DNA from: a virus
Virus record (IMG/VR): IMGVR_UViG_3300048589_001082
Location: 36,465-100,464 of that record
Reading direction: 5' to 3' (one strand)
Length of the DNA stretch: 64,000 nucleotides
Positions 58,508-64,000 of the stretch are shown one piece after another (the first letter of the stretch is position 1; the number at the start of each line of letters is the position of its first letter). The notes under the pieces are model-generated. The model was not told the DNA's origin, did no database searches, and saw nothing but the letters and a program-made list of their open reading frames with translations. The position numbers and the translations under genes are program-made.

Positions 58508-59373
58508 CGTGCCCCTCCGGCTACGCGCTCAATCAACGCCTCATAGGCCACCCGCGCCGGGTGGGTTGGTTCGGCATATTCCAGCAACGTACGGCCGCCC
58601 ACGCCAGACGACTCCTTAACCACGACCGACTGAGGGATGGCGTCGGCCACGCGCGGCCCATATGCCGCGTGTAAGTTGTCCATCATAGCCCGATCCATCA
58701 CCTGGCGCCCAATAGCCATCGTTGGCACAACCCACGCCAGCCGCGCTTTGGCCCCGGCGCGGTTGTAGGCGACCAGGTCGTTGGTGTGCTGGACGCAACC
58801 CACAACCGACAGGTGATCCGGCTTGGTCGGCACGACCACCTCGTCGGCCACCCGGTAGACGGCCGACTTGAGCGTGTCGAGTTTGGGCGGAGTGTCGATG
58901 ACGATGTAGGCCACCCGTCCCAGCAGGGGGGCCAGGTAGTGGCTCAGCACGTCGTCGAGCGGCGGTCGTTCGTCGTCGCCCGGCCGTCGCTGTCGCTGGA
59001 AGTCCAGCACCAGCAACTCCTCGGCCACGCGCTCCAGCCGGCGGCTGGCCGGCACGAGATACAGGTTCGGTCGTGGCAGTCCGTCGGCCGCCCGATCCAA
59101 CGGGACGATGGTCTGCTTGAGCGACCGCTCCCCGGTCAACAGAAAGCTGATGCACGCCCCGGCCTTGTTTGTCTCGGCGTCGTACACCAGCTCGCGCACG
59201 CCGAAGTAGTCAGCCAGGTTGCCCTGCGGGTCGAGATCGACAGCGACCACGCGCCCCTTCTCGCTGCCGCCGGGCATCTGTTTGCGGGACAGTCCGTGGG
59301 CCAGCACGCCGGCCGTCGTTGTCTTGCCCACGCCACCCTTCATATTGGCGACTACAATCACCTTCGTTTCCAT
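58504..59373 (-). CDS. parA: ParA-family partition ATPase
   Basis: A 289-residue protein starting at 59373 behind GGAGG. The deviant Walker A KGGVGKTTTAG follows VIVVANM at the N-terminus; then VVAVDLDPQGNLADYFG and a YIVIDTPPKLDTLKSAVYR Walker B region. It lacks an N-terminal DNA-binding extension, as in small plasmid ParAs (type Ib). Partner gene immediately downstream. Its promoter carries two palindromic operators, which suggests repression by the ParG-like partner. Confidence 0.93.
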   Translation of the reverse strand: METKVIVVANMKGGVGKTTTAGVLAHGLSRKQMPGGSEKGRVVAVDLDPQGNLADYFGVRELVYDAETNKAGACISFLLTGERSLKQTIVPLDRAADGLPRPNLYLVPASRRLERVAEELLVLDFQRQRRPGDDERPPLDDVLSHYLAPLLGRVAYIVIDTPPKLDTLKSAVYRVADEVVVPTKPDHLSVVGCVQHTNDLVAYNRAGAKARLAWVVPTMAIGRQVMDRAMMDNLHAAYGPRVADAIPQSVVVKESSGVGGRTLLEYAEPTHPARVAYEALIERVAGGAR

Positions 59374-59417
59374 CGTTCCTCCGCTCCTGTTGAATACAAA
59401 TGAACCTCCAATGTACC

Positions 59418-59469
59418 CACAGTGAACCACTGTGAATACAATTGTATTCAATCATAGCAGAATCGTCAA
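59418..59469 (-). promoter_or_regulatory. parA promoter with two palindromic operators
   Basis: Minus strand TTGACG (59464-59469), 17 bp, TACAAT (59441-59446). GAATACAATTGTATTC (59434-59449) is a perfect palindrome that contains the -10. CACAGTG-AAC-CACTGTG (59418-59434) covers the start of transcription. A further half-site GAATACAA is at 59392. Typical of a self-repressed partition operon, and these repeats may double as the centromere. Confidence 0.8.
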
Positions 59470-59586
59470 GATGCAAAAAGACGGCCGAACCTCGGCCGCC
59501 TTGAACGCAATCCAGACGCAATCAGCACGCACTCCGGGGCAGGGTGGGGGGAGTAAAACGGAGACGCCAAAGGCTCACTGAAACCA

Positions 59587-59614
59587 AGACGCCACGGGGG
59601 GAGCCGTGGCGTCT
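59587..59614. terminator. 11-bp perfect hairpin after the antirepressor gene
   Basis: AGACGCCACGG and CCGTGGCGTCT pair exactly around 6 nt. It lies about 100 bp past the stop of the antirepressor gene on the leftward strand. The other bases of 59470-59710 hold no gene I can see. Confidence 0.6.
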
Positions 59615-59710
59615 GATGGTGATGGGCGGAACTTCGTATTCGTAATGGATGCATAGGAGGTTCCGGTTAGGAAGATACCACGCCGCCCGCGGCCGCGCAA
59701 CCGGCCTCGA

Positions 59711-60478
59711 TTAGAACGGCAGGGGCGCGCCGGTCGCGCTCTCGTGCCACTCGGTCAACCAGCGCATGGCCTCCTCGAAGCGGCGGGCGGGGAGCATCTT
59801 GTAGCCGGTGATGCCGAACTTGCGGTACAGCTCGCCATAGACGCCGCCGAACTCGTTACGACCGGATGCCTTGCCCAGCGCCAGCGCCACGGCCTTGACC
59901 GCCTGGCTGATCTGCGACGCCTGGTCGGGGGTGACGGTGCGCCCCGTGTCCCCCAGCGCCGCCTCGACCGTTTCCAGACGCCCCTCTACGGCCCCCAGAC
60001 GCCCGTCCAGCCGTGCTTCCAGCCGGGCCTGGTTCTCGGCCAGGGCCAGCACGGCGCGGGCCACCTGAACGGCCTGGGCGGTCTCAGGTGAGACGCCGGC
60101 CAGAATGTCGGCCGTGGTCAGTCGCCCCTCGGCAAAGGCCGCGGCCAGGACTTCGGCCGCGCGAAGCTGGAAGGTCTTCAGCTTCGGCCGCACGTCATCG
60201 CGCACGGCGCGGCCCTGCACCCCGGCCAGCCACAAGGGCACCAGGTCATGGCGCAGCATGTAGACCGCCTGCCGGCCGCCGGTTGTGTCGAGCGCCAGTT
60301 GCACCAACCCCTCGCCCAGGACATCATGCTCGCGGATGCGGCGCTGCTGAGACGGCCGATCCAGCCCCAGCACGCCGCAGACCTCGGCCACTGACACATA
60401 AATACGGCCGTCGTCGGCCCGTGCCGCCGTCAGCCGGTCGTCGTAGAACTCAACTTCCTTCTGAACCATCACCTGCAT
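59711..60478 (-). CDS. P22-type phage antirepressor with ORF6C C-terminus
   Basis: A 255-residue protein starting at 60478 behind GGAGGGA. Residues 5-110 match the P22 antirepressor N-terminal domain: EVEFYDDRLTAARADDGRIY, VSVAEVCGVLGLDRPSQQRR, LVPLWLAGVQGRAVRDDVRP. The last 90 residues (ISQAVKAVALALGKASG, VYGELYRKFGITGYKMLPAR) match ORF6C. Such proteins bind and switch off phage repressors. Implies a temperate lifestyle, though the repressor itself is not obvious here. Confidence 0.88.
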   Translation of the reverse strand: MQVMVQKEVEFYDDRLTAARADDGRIYVSVAEVCGVLGLDRPSQQRRIREHDVLGEGLVQLALDTTGGRQAVYMLRHDLVPLWLAGVQGRAVRDDVRPKLKTFQLRAAEVLAAAFAEGRLTTADILAGVSPETAQAVQVARAVLALAENQARLEARLDGRLGAVEGRLETVEAALGDTGRTVTPDQASQISQAVKAVALALGKASGRNEFGGVYGELYRKFGITGYKMLPARRFEEAMRWLTEWHESATGAPLPF

Positions 60479-60495
60479 CGCCGTTCCCTCCGGGG

Positions 60496-60540
60496 AAGGG
60501 GGTGGCATATGCCACCCCCTTTGGTATACATCTGTATACC
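60496..60540 (-). promoter_or_regulatory. two palindromes in the antirepressor leader
   Basis: AAGGGGGTGGCAT/ATGCCACCCCCTT (60496-60521) is a 26-bp perfect palindrome that would fold into an RNA hairpin about 17 nt before the ATG. Next to it GGTATACA-TC-TGTATACC (60523-60540) is an 8-2-8 inverted repeat of operator type. Control at both transcription and translation is likely. The -10 is not certain. Confidence 0.7.
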
Positions 60541-60571
60541 CCTTCAATCCTATCACGCGCCGCTCGCCCGG

Positions 60572-60799
60572 TCACGCTTCGGCCGTGGGCGGCCGGCCGC
60601 GTTTCATCGCCTGCAACTGCTCGAAGGTGATGATCCCGCCCGGCCCGCCGTGGCGCGCGTTGGCCTCGGCCTGGGCGGCCGTCAACTCCTCATTGGTGAA
60701 CCGGAAGGCGTAGCGGGCGGCCCGTTCGCTCTCATACGCGCCCGGCATCCCCACTTGGTAGGCGCTGATTACGTAGCGGCCGTTCACGTAGTAGATCAT
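60572..60799 (-). CDS. small hypothetical protein
   Basis: A 75-residue protein starting at 60799 after AAGGAG. It begins with strands (MIYYVNGRYVISAYQVG) and then helices (TNEELTAAQAEANARH), ending in a basic KRGRPPTAEA AT-hook-like tail. No family recognised. It stands behind a repeat-rich control region. Confidence 0.68.
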   Translation of the reverse strand: MIYYVNGRYVISAYQVGMPGAYESERAARYAFRFTNEELTAAQAEANARHGGPGGIITFEQLQAMKRGRPPTAEA

Positions 60800-60859
60800 C
60801 GTTCTCGCTCCTTTAGCAACATGCTGTGTATTATACGCGACGTGGTGCTTAACTGCGCG

Positions 60860-60976
60860 TCCTACCAAGTGCATCCTACCGGGCGCGGGGGCTGGTAGGA
60901 AAGGTATACCCTCCTATAGGATGCTACAGGAGGGTACAGAAGGGTTGGTAGGACGCCCGGTAGGACGGCGGTAGGA
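60860..60976. repeat. six GGTAGGA sites and a 9-bp inverted repeat
   Basis: GGTAGGA occurs at 60894, 60947, 60959 and 60970 on the plus strand, and as TCCTACC at 60860 and 60874. A TACCCTCCT / AGGAGGGTA pair (60907-60936) sits between the two groups. The block lies between the ATPase gene's stop and a TATAAT (about 60833) before the small gene at 60799. It looks like an iteron or multi-site operator. Confidence 0.7.
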
Positions 60977-60984
60977 CGGCCGGG

Positions 60985-62721
60985 CTAGTAGCCCAGCGCC
61001 TGCGGGGTGGGCTGGTAGCGGCCGTTTGGCCCCGGCTCGACCATGCCCGCTTCCTGAAGCACCTGGCGGATGACGTAGAAGGCCCGGCCGCCGTCGTCGC
61101 CGTACTGCGGGCACAGCTTCAGTTGCACCCGGCGGATGACCAGCTCGCGCCGGTACTCGTCCACGATCCGCTGCCGGGCGAGGGCGTCGATGTTCTCCAG
61201 GTCGATGGGCGCTTCCTCGCGCCGCGTCGGCCACTCGGTCGTGGCATAAACGATGGGCGGCGGCACGTCGGTCGGGGGAGCATTGACCGGAGCCGCGCGC
61301 ACTCCATAGAATCCGATGGGATTAGAGCCGGCTGACGGCCGCGGCGCGTCGGGCACGTGGGGAATGACCACTGGCCGGGCGCTGCCCATCGTTCGCAGCA
61401 CCGCCGGGCGGGCCATGCCCTCGACCAGCCGCGGATGTTCGGCTACGGCCAGCTTGCCCAGCACCAGGACGTTGCCGAAGTTCTCCAGCACATCCTTCTC
61501 CCCTTCAATGCCCAGGGTGCGCACGCGGGTCGATTGGGTCAAGAGCACCAGGAACAGCCCCACCTTGCGCCCCTCGCGCAGCCACTCTCGCCAGAAGTCG
61601 CGCACGTCGCGGCCCAGGGCGGCGACAATGGCCGGCATCTCGTCCACAAAGACGGTCAGCGGGGCGAAGTCGTCGCGGCCGTCCAGCCGCTCGCCGTAGC
61701 GGACGCGCAGCAGCTCGCGCAGCTCGTCCATCGAACCGCGGATGGCGTCGAAGTTCCGCCCGCCGCCGATGACCTCCAGCCCGGCCCAGTCGCGGCCGTT
61801 CCAGTGTGGGTCGAGCACGCGCACGTCGCCGCGCTGCCCGGCGATGAGGCGGGCCGCCGTGGACTTGCCGCTGTCCGTCTCGCCGGCGATGAGCATGTGC
61901 CCCTTGTCAATGACCGGCAGGGGGATGGGCGCGGCCTCCGGCCCGGCCGCGGGCGTGACGTCCACCGGCGACTCGACGCGGGCGGTCAGCTGCGGCCTCG
62001 GCGGCGGCGCGGCGATGGCGACCGGCCCCTGTGGCCCCCAGACCACGAACCCGATCTCCCCCGCCCGCTGGGGGCGGGACTGCCGCAGTTGCTGGATGAC
62101 GTAGCCGCCCACCAGCAGGAAGACCACGCCCACGGCCGTCAGCCCCACGCCGCCGACCACCCAGGGGGCCAGACTGTTCCACATTTCGCGCCGCGCCGCC
62201 TGGGCATTGCGCTCGCGGATCACCGCGTCCGCCTCCTGGCGCATGAAGGCGGCAATGGCCGCGTCGGCCGTGGCTGTGGCCGACAGGGTGTATGCCCCGG
62301 CGTCGGCCGTCTGCCGGATGGCCACGGCCTGCGCGTCGAGCATCAGGGCGTCCCACGTGGCCGTGGCCTGGGCAGCGGCGGCTCCGGCCGTGGCCTGGGC
62401 GGCGGCCGTCGCCTCGGTCTGGGCCGCGACCGTGCCCTGGATGGCGACGGCCGTGCCCGTGGCCAGCGCCGCCGCCGCGTCGGCCGTCTGCTGCACGGCT
62501 TGGGCCGTGGCCTCCTCCGCCCGGCGCGTGGCCGCCAGCGCCTCGGTCTGGGCCGTGGCCTGAATGGCGTTCCAGGCGTTGATCGTCGCCTGGGCGTCAA
62601 GCACGTCCAGCCCGCCGACATCGGGCGCGCCGCCGGTCGCGCCGCCGCCGCCGCCGCAGGCCACGGCCGCCAGGGCCAGCACCACAGCCGTCCCTAGCAT
62701 AGCGCGGGCAGTCTTACTCAT
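60985..62721 (-). CDS. membrane-anchored FtsK/HerA-like ATPase with extracytoplasmic coiled coil
   Basis: A 578-residue protein. It begins with a signal or lipoprotein-type leader ending LALAAVAC (Cys22). Then comes an Ala/Thr/Gln/Glu-rich coiled region (about 40-180), a transmembrane helix (186-210) and a cytoplasmic P-loop ATPase. Walker A is AGETDSGKS (279-287), Walker B LTVFVDEM (about 355-362); the domain resembles FtsK/HerA/VirD4-type DNA pumps. The last 70 residues look like a winged helix (IVDEYRRELVIRRVQLKLCP). Two small membrane or helical proteins precede it in the operon. DNA transfer or segregation at the membrane is a reasonable guess. Confidence 0.82.
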   Translation of the reverse strand: MSKTARAMLGTAVVLALAAVACGGGGGATGGAPDVGGLDVLDAQATINAWNAIQATAQTEALAATRRAEEATAQAVQQTADAAAALATGTAVAIQGTVAAQTEATAAAQATAGAAAAQATATWDALMLDAQAVAIRQTADAGAYTLSATATADAAIAAFMRQEADAVIRERNAQAARREMWNSLAPWVVGGVGLTAVGVVFLLVGGYVIQQLRQSRPQRAGEIGFVVWGPQGPVAIAAPPPRPQLTARVESPVDVTPAAGPEAAPIPLPVIDKGHMLIAGETDSGKSTAARLIAGQRGDVRVLDPHWNGRDWAGLEVIGGGRNFDAIRGSMDELRELLRVRYGERLDGRDDFAPLTVFVDEMPAIVAALGRDVRDFWREWLREGRKVGLFLVLLTQSTRVRTLGIEGEKDVLENFGNVLVLGKLAVAEHPRLVEGMARPAVLRTMGSARPVVIPHVPDAPRPSAGSNPIGFYGVRAAPVNAPPTDVPPPIVYATTEWPTRREEAPIDLENIDALARQRIVDEYRRELVIRRVQLKLCPQYGDDGGRAFYVIRQVLQEAGMVEPGPNGRYQPTPQALGY

Positions 62722-63145
62722 AGCGACCCTCCTCGTACCCCGGCGGCAGCGACCGCACCGTCTCGGCCGGGGGCAGGACACGCATCCGGGGGGCGAGGGG
62801 CAGGGGAGCCGGGCCGGGGCCGGGCGGCGCGGCGGGCCGCGCCCGCTTGCGCCGGCGGGCCAGACCGCGGCCGAACTCGCGCCCGGCCGGCAGCCCGAAG
62901 GCCACCACACCCACGTAGGCCAGCGCCGCCACGCCCAGCGCCGCGCCGAAGAGTAGCACGCCGCCGCGGCCGTCCGGCTCGGCGCGGGTTTCCAGCGTCA
63001 GTTGGTGCAGGCTCTTCGGCGCGGTCAGCTCGCGGTAGTCATAGTGGCGGCCGACCGCCTCGCGCCCCACCAGGAAGGCGGCCGCGGCGACCAGGACCAG
63101 CCCCACGACGAGCACGCGGTTGAGGAGATCGCCCAGTCGCTTCAT
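62714..63145 (-). CDS. membrane protein coupled to the ATPase
   Basis: A 143-residue protein. There are two transmembrane helices (about residues 9-27 and 62-85) with a periplasmic loop between them (YRELTAPKSLHQLTLETRAE). A Pro/Arg-rich cytoplasmic tail follows. The stop overlaps the ATPase start by 8 bp. Likely a membrane partner of the ATPase. Confidence 0.76.
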   Translation of the reverse strand: MKRLGDLLNRVLVVGLVLVAAAAFLVGREAVGRHYDYRELTAPKSLHQLTLETRAEPDGRGGVLLFGAALGVAALAYVGVVAFGLPAGREFGRGLARRRKRARPAAPPGPGPAPLPLAPRMRVLPPAETVRSLPPGYEEGRYE

Positions 63146-63363
63146 GCGCCCTCCCCATTCTCCGCGCGCCCGTCCTCGTCCGGCCCCAAAACAATCGGGC
63201 GGGCGGCCTTCTCGAACGCCAGCCAGCCGGCCATCATCTCGCGCTGGGCGGCCGACAGCGCCTCGTTCGGCCCGGCCAGCAGCAGGGATTCGATCAGCGT
63301 CAGCGCCGCCTGGAGATGCCCGGCCATCTCCTCCCATAGCTCAGTCAGTGTTGTTTTGTTCAT
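63142..63363 (-). CDS. small helical protein, first gene of the ATPase operon
   Basis: A 73-residue protein starting MNKTTLTELWEEMAGHLQAA at 63363, after a G-rich ribosome site. It is helical with a GPNEALSAAQREMMAGW segment and an acidic tail. Its stop shares ATGA with the next gene. No family recognised. Confidence 0.7.
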   Translation of the reverse strand: MNKTTLTELWEEMAGHLQAALTLIESLLLAGPNEALSAAQREMMAGWLAFEKAARPIVLGPDEDGRAENGEGA

Positions 63364-63450
63364 CCCCACCGGCCTCCACCGGCCGGCGCGCCGCCCCCGA
63401 CGCGCCGCAGACACATCCACCACCAGGACGGCCGGGGCGAGAAACGCACG

Positions 63451-63623
63451 CGGCCCCGCGCGAAGGTGCGCGGGGCCGTTGGTCTGGTAATATTACCGAC
63501 AGCCCGCCGCGGCCTCCACCGCGGCCGGGTAGGGGAGCGGCCGTGTTAACGGCACGACCGCTCCCCGTCACCGGGTCAAACGAAATACAACAACAGTATA
63601 ATGTTTATGGCGCGGGGTGTCAA
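63451..63623 (-). promoter_or_regulatory. consensus promoter and attenuator-like leader of the ATPase operon
   Basis: Minus strand TTGACA (63618-63623), 17 bp, TATACT (63595-63600). The 225-nt leader contains GGGGAGCGG / CCGCTCCCC (63532-63566), a GGTAATATTACC palindrome (63486-63497) and an 11-bp perfect stem CGGCCCCGCGC / GCGCGGGGCCG (63451-63478). Successive hairpins before the first gene resemble an attenuator. No leader peptide recognised. Confidence 0.68.
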
Positions 63624-63850
63624 CCGGATGAGGGCGTATCGGTGGGGGAATCGGGGCGCGGGCCGCGCTTCCGGCCGCGCTCTTGCATCTCTGTCATGTA
63701 GGCCAGGAGCGACGCCCGCTCGATCTGCCACGCCAGACGGCCGAACCGCTTGGCGTGGATGCGACCGGCGCGGGCCAACTCCCGGACGTGCTGGGGATGA
63801 TAGCCGCCCAGCGCGGCGGCTTCTTCGACCGTAATCCAGACCTCGTCCAT
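63620..63850 (-). CDS. excisionase/MerR-type helix-turn-helix protein
   Basis: A 76-residue protein. VWITVEEAAALGGYHPQHVR, then ELARAGRIHAKRFGRLAW and QIERASLLAYM is a winged HTH of the excisionase (HTH_17) family, with a basic tail. It may control the integrase or the operon below, whose -35 lies at its end. No integrase is visible in the window. Confidence 0.85.
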   Translation of the reverse strand: MDEVWITVEEAAALGGYHPQHVRELARAGRIHAKRFGRLAWQIERASLLAYMTEMQERGRKRGPRPDSPTDTPSSG

Positions 63851-63925
63851 CGGGGGGTACGGGGCGGGGGGTGTGGGGAAGGGAGCCGCGGCCGGCCGGC
63901 GCTCGCGCCGCCGCCGCTGTATCTC

Positions 63926-64000
63926 CTACAGGTAGAACTCCGAGGCGCGGACGATGAGCTGCGACCGCGACCAGCCCAGCTCCTCGGCCGTCTCGTCCAG
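63926..64000 (-). CDS. C-terminal end of a ribbon-helix-helix protein (cut by window edge)
   Basis: The last 24 codons of a leftward gene reading LDETAEELGWSRSQLIVRAS then EFYL and TAG. The helix-turn-helix spacing with SRSQLI is typical of CopG/Arc-type regulators. The N-terminal strand lies outside the window. Confidence 0.65.
   Translation of the reverse strand: MDETAEELGWSRSQLIVRASEFYL

Noticed and set aside
63486-63497. TAATATTAC, identical to the nick-site nonamer of geminivirus-type rolling-circle origins
   Set aside because: It is part of a short palindrome and not the loop of a suitable hairpin, and no Rep protein of that type is present. Chance is the best explanation.
1-64000. 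tRNA genes, integrase and attachment sites
   Set aside because: I looked for tRNA arms, integrase motifs and a flanking direct repeat and could not support any of them by eye.

Overview
The window looks like a 64 kb piece of a large, high-GC temperate phage or phage-plasmid, or of an integrated element derived from one. A large terminase subunit runs off the left edge. The rest is replication, recombination, modification, partition and regulatory genes, with no head or tail gene recognised. All but two supported genes lie on the minus strand in tightly packed operons, often with ATGA, GTGA or TGATG stop/start overlaps, so transcription mostly runs from right to left. The host cannot be fixed from sequence alone. 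The Ala/Thr/Gln-rich lipoprotein-like N-terminus of the gene at 60985-62721 resembles proteins common in Anaerolineae and related Chloroflexota, so that phylum is my weak guess. The palindrome CGGCCG is strikingly frequent throughout.

Region by region. 1-10272: terminase large subunit and a run of small phage proteins (DUF7448-like, DUF5662-like, zinc-ribbon and coiled-coil proteins). 10341-11719: a divergent promoter with an operator and the only plus-strand genes, a ParB-like protein and a small methyltransferase-fold protein. 11716-21179: small proteins plus a GNAT acetyltransferase, a protein with three DNA-binding domains, a RusA-type resolvase, two adenine methyltransferases and a SpoU/TrmH-type RNA methyltransferase. 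21293-28532: an operon ending in a 1377-residue methyltransferase-helicase fusion, then a two-gene unit carrying a threefold 30-bp repeat. 28816-33348: an IbrB-like / GNAT / IbrA-like (PAPS-reductase family) / SNF2 helicase cassette. 33360-44583: a ribbon-helix-helix protein, ParB, a pair of diverged 420-residue DNA-binding paralogues, three copies of a small family, a MutS-domain-I protein and a MazG-like protein. 44679-51787: a cytosine methyltransferase, a DUF5131 (phage Gp37/Gp68) protein and zinc/HTH proteins. 52148-54913: DnaB and an initiator-like gene that contains an array of 15-bp iterons next to an AT-rich stretch, as in the lambda origin. 55203-57062: gene-poor DNA with well-formed plus-strand promoters and terminators that look like small-RNA genes, plus a response regulator whose phosphoacceptor Asp is Glu. 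57066-64000: ParA with a ribbon-helix-helix partner, a P22-type antirepressor, a membrane-anchored FtsK/HerA-like ATPase and an excisionase-like protein.

Working model (inference): the element replicates from its internal iteron origin with its own DnaB, is kept as a plasmid by ParA plus the ribbon-helix-helix protein, and packages DNA with the terminase. It modifies DNA with several methyltransferases and perhaps the IbrAB cassette. It appears to coordinate several operons through a shared 16-bp element (GGTTGCGATTCGTCCC-like) found at promoters tens of kilobases apart. Several proteins carry QLALF/QLSLF-type peptides that suggest docking on the host sliding clamp. All functional calls come from reading the sequence; no database search was run.
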